Below, piece after piece: positions 44,563-52,808 of a stretch of 64,000 nt of DNA (its first letter is position 1; the number at the start of each line of letters is the position of its first letter). The stretch covers positions 216,506 to 280,505 of the forward strand of contig NZ_JGZK01000006.1 of NCBI RefSeq assembly GCF_000741695.1. Direction: 5' to 3'. A program made the translations under genes and the position numbers. The DNA comes from Bifidobacterium reuteri DSM 23975 (GTDB lineage: Bacteria > Actinomycetota > Actinomycetes > Actinomycetales > Bifidobacteriaceae). The notes beneath the pieces were generated by a model, which worked only from the letters and a program-made list of their open reading frames with translations, searched no databases and was not told the DNA's origin.

Positions 44563-45138
44563 TCATATTCCATGAAATCCCCCAAAGGGCCTCTCCGGAC
44601 GGTCTTCGACTGAGCCGTGATGCACTGGGGGTTCTCTTTTATCCGGATGATTTGCCCGGATCCTGTTATCGATGTTATCGAAAGGCTTCCTTCCCGTAGA
44701 AGGCCATCTGCTCGTCTCCCCACCATGCAAGAAACCGCTAGGCTGTCTCGCCGTTATGCCCGCTGCTGCCGAACGCCCCATCGGTGGAAGCCAAACGCCA
44801 TTGGTTTCCTCGGACAACGCTGCGGCAACGAAACCGTAACCGATGGAGGGAATGGCCGGGCCTCCGAAATTCCGGTATTCATACCATGAATGATCCCGCG
44901 CATTGATCAACCGCAGTTCCTCCACGGCCAACGGCACATCGAACTCATCGGCCTCAATGGGAATCATTTTGCCCGACATGGACGCCGGATAGCCGTACTC
45001 TCCGTTGGTCCGCTCGTAATCATCAACCCATGATTGGTCAACCCGGTCACGAGTCCACGGCGATGGCCATGAGCTTGACCTCCATTGACCGTTAATCAGA
45101 TACGCGAATATACGTCGATTGTGGCGGACATGCCCTTA
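44563..45138 (-). pseudogene. decayed open frame, unknown family
   Basis: One frame stays open for about 190 codons from just after a stop near 45139, but its first ATG is at 44979 and has no ribosome site. The readable part has a protein-like stretch (HNRRIFAYLINGQWRSSSW, then ADEFDVPLAVEELRLINARDHSWYEYRNFGGP and GYGFVAAALSEETNGVWLP), after which the reading turns into low-complexity basic sequence, as after a frameshift. No family was recognised. Probably a gene remnant in the mobile insert; the ending lies 9 bases from the Abi start. Confidence 0.4.
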
Positions 45139-45340
45139 ATCATATCTAAAACCATTGGAATTACAGGGATTGTGGGCTATCTCATGATGATAAAAATGTT
45201 GGTGGATTCGCCCAATCCGTTAACACCGGGATTTTGCTAACGCGCGGTCTCGAAGCAAAAGAAAGAATACGACATTAATTGGCACATACAAGGATTCTTG
45301 GGGTCGTGTCGTTTAGGCATGACCCCGAGAATCAGCAGCG

Positions 45341-45525
45341 TCAGATGCCGCTCTTGCTGAGTTTGCCGCTGAATGCTTGGTTCACGAGGGTGTAGACGGC
45401 TTGGGCGACGCCGATGACGCCGAGCAGGACGCTGACGCCGAGGCTGGTCAGGCCCACGTAGTCGGCGGGGATGTACTTCTTAAACGCCTGCACGAGTGCG
45501 GGCGCGACGTGAATGCCCGGTAATC
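45341..45525 (-). pseudogene. remnant of a small membrane protein
   Basis: An open stretch of about 60 codons without a start codon ends in TGA at 45343-45341. It has a convincing membrane helix (YVGLTSLGVSVLLGVIGVAQAVYTL) and a basic end (GKLSKSGI). The style resembles phage holin-like or small accessory membrane proteins, but no family was recognised. An inverted repeat just past the stop may be its old terminator. Most likely the 3' end of a gene cut by rearrangement. Confidence 0.35.
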
Positions 45526-45725
45526 TCGGATGGGTCTTTCCAGTTCCACTGTCACTTTGAATACACCAAAATGCGAAAAGTCGCGTATTCAGACTGATCG
45601 TGATCGGAATGGTTGGACGAGGTGGCCGATGCAGTGGGCTGCGTTAGGATGCGGGAGCTCGCACCCGGAAGAGCCGGAACCTCATTCATCGGATAAAAAC
45701 GGATAAACCGGGTCGATGCAGATAA

Positions 45726-45761
45726 GTAAAAAGCCCTGCTTCCAAGCGGGAGTAGGGCTTT
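45726..45761 (-). terminator. tRNA-Pro terminator
   Basis: On the minus strand AAAGCCCT and AGGGCTTT (45754-45761 and 45730-45737) form an 8 bp stem followed by a T-run. The same hairpin survives in the left att copy. Confidence 0.7.
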
Positions 45762-45798
45762 CGGTCGGGCTAGCCGGATTTGAACCGGCGACATCCTG
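45730..45798. repeat. right att-like copy (tRNA-Pro 3' half)
   Basis: Counterpart of 40766-40834; here the tRNA is intact, as expected at the end that rebuilds the gene after integration. Confidence 0.85.
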
Positions 45799-45838
45799 CT
45801 CCCAAAGCAGGCGCGCTACCAAACTGCGCTATAGCCCG
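45765..45838 (-). tRNA. tRNA-Pro (anticodon TGG)
   Basis: A 74-nt cloverleaf on the minus strand: acceptor CGGGCTA/TAGCCCG with discriminator A, D arm AGCGCAGTTTGGTAGCGC, anticodon stem-loop CTGCT-TTGGGAG type loop giving TGG, and T arm CCGG-TTCAAAT-CCGG. CCA is not encoded. Its 3' half is duplicated at 40766-40834. Confidence 0.93.
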
Positions 45839-46042
45839 TATGCTGCAAAACCATCATCCGGTCTTACGGCACAAAGTAATATTGTATCTTATGGTTGGAC
45901 CGGGACACGGTCTAGAATGAATCTCTGGGCAGGTATTTTTCACCTGATGATGTCATGATGGTTGGCATCCGGTCATGAGTACGTGCCGCATTGTGATTCG
46001 TCAGGATGGTTTATTGCGGTAGCGGGAGGCGTGGAGGAGATC

Positions 46043-47215
46043 ATGGGGAGGCATCAGCGGTCAGAGACCTCCGGGCTCATTTCATTCGTGATTTGCGCCA
46101 TTGTGGGTGCCGTGTCCATGAACCTCTATATGGAATACGCTCCGGCCATCTGGCAGCTGACCCAGCGCCGCTTCATGGTGTGCTCAGGTGTCGTGGCGGC
46201 ATGTGGCGTCATCTCCTTCATCGTGGGATACGCCCGCAAATCGAGCTCGCTGAACCTGCAGCATGGCTGGTTCGTGCCCATCCGCCGTATCATCGAGATC
46301 GTTTCGCTTTCAGTCGTGTACGGTGCCACCATTTTCCTCTCATCGTTCGCGCTTATCGGCGCCGCGAACGACATGATGGGCAACGCCATATTCGCCGGCT
46401 ATATCTCCAGCGTTTGCGCGGGGTTCGCCGGTGTCGTGGGATACATGACCTTCGTGCAGGCGGAGATGATGAACGCCAAGACCATCGCCAGCCTGCTGCC
46501 GTTCTTCGTGATATCCGGCGTGATCACCGCTGGAGTCACCACAGACGACCCGTACTGGTACCACAACAACTTCTCCCAGTTGGGCGACCGTACCACGTTC
46601 GCGGCGCGCATGTTCAATTCCACGCTCATGTTGGCGGGTACATGCATCATCATCGTCAGCTATTTCGCTATCTCCGAGCTGGTGACCACCGAGCGTCTGC
46701 AACGCCTGTGGCATGACCGCACCAAAGCCGACCCCAATCGCGGATACATGATTCCGCATTTCATGGTTCGCATCGGCGTTCTGGCGGCATTGCTCACCAT
46801 TTCGGGACTTGCGTTCATCGGCATCGGCGCATTCAGATACACGCCCCACAATCTGATGCATAACATCTGTGCAAAGGGCCTGCCGTTCGTCATGCTGCTG
46901 TTGTTCGTATTGCTGCCATGGCTGGCTCCGCGCATCTCCAAAGCGGTGATGGTGGCCTCCGATCTGGCCGCCTTGGTCTGCGCAGGGTTCTGGGCCAACA
47001 TGATGATGGGACATAATACGTTGACGAACGTGGAGGCCTTGGCAGGACTCATGTTCCTTGGATGGTTCATCGTATTCTCCCGTCAGATTGCAGCCATCGA
47101 AGCCGATCGCGTGGAGGCGCAGCTGCTGCATGCACAGATGGTCGAAGGCGGTATGGAGCAGGGGATTGACGAGAAGGAGCCGACCATCGAATCCCGCATC
47201 GCCGCGGACCGTTGA
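46043..47215 (+). CDS. polytopic membrane protein, DUF998-like
   Basis: A 390-residue protein; the ATG at 46043 follows GGAGGAG. About ten hydrophobic helices are visible. The NFSQLGDRTTFAARMFNSTLMLAG segment, placed between two helices, is the pattern of DUF998-family proteins (SxLG, then FN at the next helix). There is a cytoplasmic charged C terminus (AQMVEGGMEQGIDEKEP). The family has no settled function. It is transcribed away from tRNA-Pro and stands outside the mobile insert. Confidence 0.7.
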   Translation: MGRHQRSETSGLISFVICAIVGAVSMNLYMEYAPAIWQLTQRRFMVCSGVVAACGVISFIVGYARKSSSLNLQHGWFVPIRRIIEIVSLSVVYGATIFLSSFALIGAANDMMGNAIFAGYISSVCAGFAGVVGYMTFVQAEMMNAKTIASLLPFFVISGVITAGVTTDDPYWYHNNFSQLGDRTTFAARMFNSTLMLAGTCIIIVSYFAISELVTTERLQRLWHDRTKADPNRGYMIPHFMVRIGVLAALLTISGLAFIGIGAFRYTPHNLMHNICAKGLPFVMLLLFVLLPWLAPRISKAVMVASDLAALVCAGFWANMMMGHNTLTNVEALAGLMFLGWFIVFSRQIAAIEADRVEAQLLHAQMVEGGMEQGIDEKEPTIESRIAADR

Positions 47216-47342
47216 TATCCGACCGCTACGGCCGCAGCATGCCTGCTGTACGGTGATTCCTGCAATCGCCTGACGGCGGAACGGCATGTCGTGCCGCATA
47301 ATGGATGTTGGAATTAATGACCATCGCCATCAAGGAGGAACC

Positions 47343-47891
47343 ATGGCTGTGGAAAACGCCAAAGTACTGATCATCGTGAACAACTGGGGCATCGAGGAGA
47401 CCGAGCTGACACGTCCGCTGCGCGACCTCAAAGCCGCAGGCGCTCAGGTGACGCTTGCGGCGACCACGCTCGACCCGTGCGAGACCGTGCAGCATGACCG
47501 CTATGAAGGCGAGACCCTCACGCCTGATGCGCTTCTTTCCGATGTGCAGGCAACGGACTATGACCTGTTGGTGGTGCCGGGCGGCACGTGCAACGTCGAC
47601 CGCATCCGCGTGAACAAGGACGCCATCGCCTTGGCCCAGGAGTTTGCGCATGAAGGAAAGCCTATCGCCGCGATCTGCCACGGCGCATGGCTGCTGGTCA
47701 ACGCCGAACTGATCGCCGGCAAGACCGCATCCCCCTGCCGCTACATCGCTGCCGACATCGAGAACGCCGGCGGACATTACGTGGACAAGCAGCTGACCAT
47801 TGATGATGAGAACGGCTGGCGCCTGATCACCTCCCGTAAGCCCGACGACCTCGACTACTTCGTCGACGCCATCAAGGACGCGCTCGCCTGA
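47343..47891 (+). CDS. DJ-1/PfpI family protein
   Basis: A 182-residue class I glutamine-amidotransferase-fold protein; the ATG follows AAGGAGG. It has VLIIVNNWGIEETELTRPL with the conserved Glu near 20, VVPGGTCNVD, and the nucleophile elbow AAICHGAW with the reactive Cys. This matches PfpI/YhbO-like proteins, reported as stress proteins or deglycase/chaperone-type enzymes. No partner gene is evident. Full length. Confidence 0.9.
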   Translation: MAVENAKVLIIVNNWGIEETELTRPLRDLKAAGAQVTLAATTLDPCETVQHDRYEGETLTPDALLSDVQATDYDLLVVPGGTCNVDRIRVNKDAIALAQEFAHEGKPIAAICHGAWLLVNAELIAGKTASPCRYIAADIENAGGHYVDKQLTIDDENGWRLITSRKPDDLDYFVDAIKDALA

Positions 47892-47964
47892 TTGGCGCTA
47901 CAACACACGGCTGTGATTCCGACACCATGTTGGACACAGCTGTTCTTGCATGCTTCAGGCTTGA

Positions 47965-47970
47965 TACATT
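47965..47970 (+). promoter_or_regulatory. extended -10-like element just before aroA (leaderless candidate)
   Basis: TGATACATT contains an extended -10 (TGnTACATT) ending 7 bases before the aroA ATG; no ribosome site lies between. Confidence 0.5.
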
Positions 47971-47977
47971 GGCTGAT

Positions 47978-49309
47978 ATGACAGAACACATGAATCTTTG
48001 GCCTGCGCCTTTTGCCGCCCAGCCGTTGAATGCGACGGTGACCATCCCAGGTAGCAAATCATTGTCGAACCGTTACCTGATTCTCGCGGCGTTGGGCTCG
48101 ATGCCGGTGCGTCTCATTGGTCTTCTTCGCTCTCGTGACACCGACTTGATGATGAAGGCGCTAGAATCGCTGGGCGTGCGTTGTGAAGTCGACACCGACG
48201 TCGAGACCACGGTGACGGTGATTCCGCCGTCGCATGGCCGATTCCACGGCAATGTCGATCTGTTTTGCGGACTTGCCGGTACGGTGATGCGCTTCGTGCC
48301 GGGATTGGCCTTGTTCGCTGATGGACCTGTGCATTTCGATGGCGATGAGCAGGCGTATGCCCGCCCGATGAAGCCGGTATTGGACGGATTGGAGCAGCTG
48401 GGCGCCACCGTGGAGTACCACGGCGAGATCGGCAAACTGCCGTTCACAATCACGCCGCCCGCGACGTTGCCGCGAAATCCTGCTCAGGTCAGCATTGATT
48501 CCTCCGGTTCCTCCCAGTTCATTTCCGGTTTGCTGTTGATCGGCTCACGATTGCCGGGAGGTCTGATACTGCGGCATACGGGGGAGAAGACTCCGAGTCT
48601 GCCGCATATTCGCATGACTGTGGCCGATGTGGTCGCGGCAGGCGGGACGATTGATGCTAATGAAGCTGCACGCACGTGGACTGTGGAATCTCGTTCATTG
48701 CAATTGCCGGATACGGTGACGGTCGAGCCTGATCTGTCCAATGCTGCGCCTTTCCTTGGCGCTGCATTGATCGCCGGTGGCGTTGTGCGCGTGCCGCATT
48801 GGCCGGAGACCACCACGCAGCCGGGAGGTTTGCTGCCCGGGTATCTGGAGCAGATGGGCGCCACGGTATCATTCCCGGTGATTGACGGTATTCGATACTG
48901 TGAAGTGGCCTCTGACGGCACGGTTCATGGTCTGGGTACGTTCGATCTGACAGCGGCAGGGGAAATCGCGCCGTCATTGGCCGCGATACTGGTGTTCGCG
49001 GATGCCCCGACCGATATGGTGGGCATCGGTCATCTGCGCGGCCATGAGACGAATCGGCTGGAAGCGCTCGTCAATGAGATCAGCCGCGTCGGAGGAGAGG
49101 CCGAGGAATTACCTGATGGGCTGCGCATCGAACCCGTGCCTGTGGGTGCATTGCATGGTGCCGTCATGGAGACCTATGCCGATCACCGCATGGCCACATT
49201 TGCGGCGATGCTGGGATTGCGTATTCCGGACGTCCAGATCATCGATGTGGCCACCACCCGCAAGACCCTGCCCGACTTCGTGGGAATGTGGAGCGGTATG
49301 CTGGCGTGA
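47978..49309 (+). CDS. aroA: 3-phosphoshikimate 1-carboxyvinyltransferase (EPSP synthase)
   Basis: A 443-residue enzyme of the shikimate pathway joining shikimate-3-phosphate and PEP. The N-terminal motif PGSKSLSNRYLILAAL (Lys and Ser for substrate), the CGLAGTVMRFVPGLAL PEP-site loop, IDSSGSSQFISGLLL, and the late AVMETYADHRMATFAAMLGL with the catalytic Asp-Arg are all present. It belongs to the actinobacterial GLAGTVMRF variant rather than GNAGTAMRPL; this loop affects PEP binding. The rest of the aro pathway is outside the window. Confidence 0.95.
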   Translation: MTEHMNLWPAPFAAQPLNATVTIPGSKSLSNRYLILAALGSMPVRLIGLLRSRDTDLMMKALESLGVRCEVDTDVETTVTVIPPSHGRFHGNVDLFCGLAGTVMRFVPGLALFADGPVHFDGDEQAYARPMKPVLDGLEQLGATVEYHGEIGKLPFTITPPATLPRNPAQVSIDSSGSSQFISGLLLIGSRLPGGLILRHTGEKTPSLPHIRMTVADVVAAGGTIDANEAARTWTVESRSLQLPDTVTVEPDLSNAAPFLGAALIAGGVVRVPHWPETTTQPGGLLPGYLEQMGATVSFPVIDGIRYCEVASDGTVHGLGTFDLTAAGEIAPSLAAILVFADAPTDMVGIGHLRGHETNRLEALVNEISRVGGEAEELPDGLRIEPVPVGALHGAVMETYADHRMATFAAMLGLRIPDVQIIDVATTRKTLPDFVGMWSGMLA

Positions 49310-49332
49310 TTGGTGTTGCCTATATATCGCTG

Positions 49333-49398
49333 TTCTGGGCATATGCGTATCAGTTGGGGGCCGTTTTCGGCTTTTTCGTGATACGGATATGCCCAGAA
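49333..49398. terminator. aroA terminator inside a 20 bp inverted repeat
   Basis: TTCTGGGCATATGCGTATCA (49333-49352) is mirrored at 49379-49398 with one mismatch. Inside is GCCG-TTTT-CGGC followed by TTTTT, an intrinsic terminator. Confidence 0.7.
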
Positions 49399-49424
49399 TC
49401 CGTTTTAGAATACGCATAAAACGA

Positions 49425-49463
49425 ATGGAGGGCTTTGACGTGTAACACGTCAAAGCCCTCCAT
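49425..49463. terminator. ackA terminator, 19 bp perfect stem
   Basis: ATGGAGGGCTTTGACGTGT (49425-49443) is mirrored exactly at 49445-49463. Read on the minus strand it follows ackA and is succeeded by a T-rich TCGTTTTATG. Confidence 0.85.
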
Positions 49464-49510
49464 CATTCCAGCCGTTATGACTGGCTCAGCCGTACCGGCG
49501 AATCAACAAT

Positions 49511-50740
49511 TCACTTGGCGAACTGGTTGCCGTAGGTGTCTTCGCCGGCCTCGGCGATGGCGGCGGACTTGCGGGCGATGGCCAGCTCCTCGTTGGTCGG
49601 GATCACAGCGATGATCACGGAGGAGTCCGGGGTGGAGATGACGCGCGGCTGCTTGGAGCGGGTGGCGTTCTTCTCCTCATCCAGCTTGACACCGAACGGA
49701 GCGAGCTTGTCGCACACCATCTTGCGCACGATGTCATCGTTCTCGCCAACACCAGCGGTGAAGGTGATCACATCGCAGCCACCCATCTGGTAGGTGTAGT
49801 TGCCGATGTAGCTCACGATGCGGTGCACGTAGACATCGAGTGCCAGCTTGGCGTCCTCGTTGCCCTCGGACACCAGACGGTGCACTTCGCGCAGGTCGCC
49901 GAAACCGGTCATGCCCATCATGCCGGAACGCTTGTTGAACAGGGCATCCAGCTCATCCACGTTCATGTGAGCGTTGCGGATCAGGTGGAAGACCACGGCC
50001 GGATCGATGTCACCGGTACGGCCACCCATAACCAGACCCTCAAGCGGGGTCAGGCCCATGGAGGTCTCGACCGGCTTGCCGGAGATTTCGGCGGAGGCGG
50101 AGGCGCCGTTGCCGATGTGCAGCACAATCTGCTTGAGGCCCTCAGCCGGCTTGCCGATGACTTCCGGCACCACGGAGGAGATGTACTCGTGGGAAGTGCC
50201 GTGAGCGCCGTAACGGCGGATGTGGTACTGCTCGGCGATGTCCTTGTTCAGCGCGTAGGTGCTGGCGGCCTTCGGCAGCTGGAAGAAGAAGGAGGAGTCG
50301 AACACGAAGATCTGCGGCACATCCGGCAGGAGGGAGCGCATGACTTCGGCACCCTTGGCTTCCGGGCCGTTGTGCAGCGGGGCGAGCACGGCCAGATCCT
50401 TGACCTGATTGATGGTCTTGTCGGTGACCAGTGCCGGCTTCGGGAAGATGGAGCCGCCCTGCACCACACGGTGGCCGACTGCCACGATGCCGGCTTCGGA
50501 CAGATCCGGGCCATACTCCTTGAAGAAGCCGAGCACGCGCTTCAGACCCTGCTCGTGGTCGTGAATCGGCTCTTCGAGTTCATGCTTCTCGCCGTTGTAC
50601 TCGTGCTTGTAGTGGCCGTCAATCGGTTCGCCGATCTTCTCGACGAGACCGGAAGCGATACCTTCGCCGGACTCGAGATCAACCAGCTGGTACTTGATCG
50701 AGCTGGAACCGGAATTGATGACAAGGACGGTTTTCGCCAT
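49511..50740 (-). CDS. ackA: acetate kinase
   Basis: A 409-residue ATP-forming kinase that converts acetyl phosphate to acetate, the main energy step of the bifid shunt. Motifs: VLVINSGSSSIKY at the start, the AVGHRVVQGG substrate loop, GAHGTSHEYIS, IVLHIGNGASASA for ATP, and GVGENDDIVR near the end. The ATG at 50740 is set by GGAGG 8-10 bases upstream; the in-frame Met three codons earlier lies on the ribosome site itself. It is 83 bases downstream of pta on the same strand and is probably cotranscribed. Confidence 0.97.
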   Translation of the reverse strand: MAKTVLVINSGSSSIKYQLVDLESGEGIASGLVEKIGEPIDGHYKHEYNGEKHELEEPIHDHEQGLKRVLGFFKEYGPDLSEAGIVAVGHRVVQGGSIFPKPALVTDKTINQVKDLAVLAPLHNGPEAKGAEVMRSLLPDVPQIFVFDSSFFFQLPKAASTYALNKDIAEQYHIRRYGAHGTSHEYISSVVPEVIGKPAEGLKQIVLHIGNGASASAEISGKPVETSMGLTPLEGLVMGGRTGDIDPAVVFHLIRNAHMNVDELDALFNKRSGMMGMTGFGDLREVHRLVSEGNEDAKLALDVYVHRIVSYIGNYTYQMGGCDVITFTAGVGENDDIVRKMVCDKLAPFGVKLDEEKNATRSKQPRVISTPDSSVIIAVIPTNEELAIARKSAAIAEAGEDTYGNQFAK

Positions 50741-50823
50741 TGTGGGCATCCTCCATTGTGATTCGTTTGTTCCCGTGAGCACACGGGTTACCGTTGTTTA
50801 GAATACTCGTTGCTTGCTACAAA

Positions 50824-52494
50824 CTACTGCGCTTCGATGGCGGTCAGGGCGATGGTGTTGATGATGTCCTGAACCAGGGCGCCGCGGGACAGATCGTTGA
50901 CCGGCTTGTTCAATCCCTGAAGCACCGGGCCGATGGCCAGCGCGCCGGAGGAGCGTTGCACCGCCTTGTAGCCGATGTTGCCTGCGCACAGATCCGGGAA
51001 CACGAACACGTTGACGTGTCCGGCGACGTCATTGCCCTTGGCCTTGGTTGCGGCCACAGTGGGGGACCATGCGGCATCGAACTGGATGGACCCGACCACC
51101 GGCAGATCGGGGGCCTTCTCCTTGAGCAGCCTCGTCGCTTCCTCCACCACATCGACATCCGGGCCTTTGCCGGAGCCGAGCGTCGAATAGGACAGCATGC
51201 CGACCTTCGGGTCGATGCCGAACGCGCGGGCGGTCTCGGCGGACTGCAAAGCGATTTCGGAGAGCTGCTCGGCATCCGGATTGAGGTTGATGGCGCAGTC
51301 GGCGAATACGGCCACATGGTTCTTGAAGCACATGAGGAATGCGCCGGAGACCAGTTTCTGGCCTGGTTTGGTCTTGATGACCTGCAAGGCGGGACGCACG
51401 GTATTGGCGGTGGAGTTGATCGATCCGGAAACCAGACCGTCCGCGTAACCCATCACGACAAGCATGGTGCCGAAGTAGCTGGCATCGGCCAGCTGCTGAC
51501 GCGCCTGTTCCTCGGTCATGCCCTTCTTGGCACGCAGCTCGCAGAGTTTGGCCACCATGGGATTGAGGATGTTCTCATCGTCCATAGCCTGGAAGCGGGC
51601 GCGGTCGAGGTAATCGAGGCCCAGCTCCTTGCCGCGTGCCAGGATTGCATCCTTGTCGCCGACGATGATGAGGTTGACGATCTCGCGTTCAAGCAGGTAG
51701 TTCGCCGCCTTGATGATGCGGTCTTCTTCGCCTTCGGGCAGCACGATGGTCTTCTTGTTGGTCTTGGCTTTGCCCAGCAGACCGAATTGGAAGGCATACG
51801 GTGTGATGGGGGCTTCGGCATCCACATCCAGCGCGGCCAGGACCTCTTCGGTAGGCACATACTTGCGGAAAGTCTCCAAAGCGAGGTTCTTGTTGGACTC
51901 GTCGGTGAAGGATACCTGCGGCAGGGTCCAGACCGGCAGCCCGTACTTGGCGAGTGCCTCCTTGACGGATACGGCGTGACGCGGCTCGCATCCGGTGACG
52001 AAGATGCCGAGCACCTTGTTGCCGGCGGCTTCCATGCCCTCGATGGACAGCTTGACCGTTTCATCGAGCTCGTGTGGCCAACGATCGATGGTGGCGATTG
52101 TCAGGAATACGCCGGCCTGCAGGTCCGCGGCGACATTGGCGTTGAACTCATAGGTGGTCGGATCGTTGACATGGGACTTGTCGGTGCCTACGATCAGCGC
52201 GGCATCCGCGCGGGAGACGTCCAGTGCGTCATTGAACGCGCCGACGATGTCGCCACGGGCGGTCTCCTTGTCTGCACGAACCTTGTGAATATCCAGACCA
52301 GTGGAGAGCGCCACGCCGAGTCCCGCGTTCGAGGCGGAAAGCAGCACGGGCGTGAAATCGTCATGGTTGGATACCGCCGGGCGGAATACCATCGTCTTGT
52401 ATTTTGAAGTCAATGCATTGAGCACGCCATAGGCCACTACGTTGCGTCCATTGGCACCTTCCGGGCTGGCGATGTAAACACGGGTTGCGGTCAC
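50824..52494 (-). CDS. pta: phosphate acetyltransferase
   Basis: A 556-residue enzyme interconverting acetyl phosphate and acetyl-CoA. The long form has an N-terminal CobB/DRTGG-like domain (RVYIASPEGANGRNVVAYGVL) and a C-terminal transacetylase with IVLPEGEEDRIIKAA, MGYADGLVSGSINSTANTVRPALQVIKT and the VFVFPDLCAGNIGYKAVQR signature. The N-terminal domain in enterobacterial Pta is regulatory; here it seems complete. Start is GTG at 52494 after AAAGGAG. Next to xfp, it channels the acetyl phosphate made by phosphoketolase. Confidence 0.96.
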   Translation of the reverse strand: MTATRVYIASPEGANGRNVVAYGVLNALTSKYKTMVFRPAVSNHDDFTPVLLSASNAGLGVALSTGLDIHKVRADKETARGDIVGAFNDALDVSRADAALIVGTDKSHVNDPTTYEFNANVAADLQAGVFLTIATIDRWPHELDETVKLSIEGMEAAGNKVLGIFVTGCEPRHAVSVKEALAKYGLPVWTLPQVSFTDESNKNLALETFRKYVPTEEVLAALDVDAEAPITPYAFQFGLLGKAKTNKKTIVLPEGEEDRIIKAANYLLEREIVNLIIVGDKDAILARGKELGLDYLDRARFQAMDDENILNPMVAKLCELRAKKGMTEEQARQQLADASYFGTMLVVMGYADGLVSGSINSTANTVRPALQVIKTKPGQKLVSGAFLMCFKNHVAVFADCAINLNPDAEQLSEIALQSAETARAFGIDPKVGMLSYSTLGSGKGPDVDVVEEATRLLKEKAPDLPVVGSIQFDAAWSPTVAATKAKGNDVAGHVNVFVFPDLCAGNIGYKAVQRSSGALAIGPVLQGLNKPVNDLSRGALVQDIINTIALTAIEAQ

Positions 52495-52538
52495 GATGTT
52501 CGTCTCCTTTGATACTCACATGATTGGAACCACATATT

Positions 52539-52544
52539 ATTGTA
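52539..52544 (-). promoter_or_regulatory. possible pta promoter -10
   Basis: TACAAT on the minus strand, 45 bases upstream of the GTG of pta; no convincing -35 element is seen. Confidence 0.35.
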
Positions 52545-52734
52545 CTGGTGATTGCCGCTGTTCGGCGTGATTTCGTTTTTGTGGCGGTGCCGTAGGCTTG
52601 CTTGTTCCGGCGCGCGCATGCGAGATGGGCACACGGGGAGTGTGGCACACGGGGAGTGTGGAGTACAGGGGAGCGGTCTTGGAGGCGATTGGTCGATGTA
52701 TGGCGTCGATGTATGGCGTTCATGCGGTACAAGG

Positions 52735-52776
52735 TAACAGAAAAGCCCGGAACCGAAGTCCCGGGCTTTTCTGTTA
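52735..52776 (-). terminator. xfp terminator
   Basis: TAACAGAAAAGCCCGG (52735-52750) pairs with CCGGGCTTTTCTGTTA (52761-52776) across a 10-base loop, directly after the xfp stop at 52809. Confidence 0.85.
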
Positions 52777-52808
52777 TGCCGTTAGGCTAGCACTGCCGAA
52801 ACAGTGTC

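Larger units (their letters stand above)
44980..45764. other. gap between the decayed frame and tRNA-Pro
   Basis: Besides the N-terminal part of the decayed frame, this 785-base stretch holds an imperfect 13 bp inverted repeat (45293-45305 and 45321-45333, one mismatch), a small decayed fragment at 45341-45525, and the terminator of tRNA-Pro. Nothing else was recognised. Confidence 0.6.
40766..45798. mobile_element. putative tRNA-Pro-integrated element, integrase missing
   Basis: A 69 bp sequence at 40766-40834 recurs at 45730-45798 with 66 matches. The right copy is the 3' half of an intact tRNA-Pro gene plus its terminator; the left copy has lost the 5' half. Duplication of a tRNA 3' end is the mark of tyrosine-integrase insertion. 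The enclosed 5 kb carries an MFS exporter, LysR regulator, Abi protein and decayed frames, but no recognisable integrase or replication gene, so it looks like an immobilised remnant. Confidence 0.65.
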
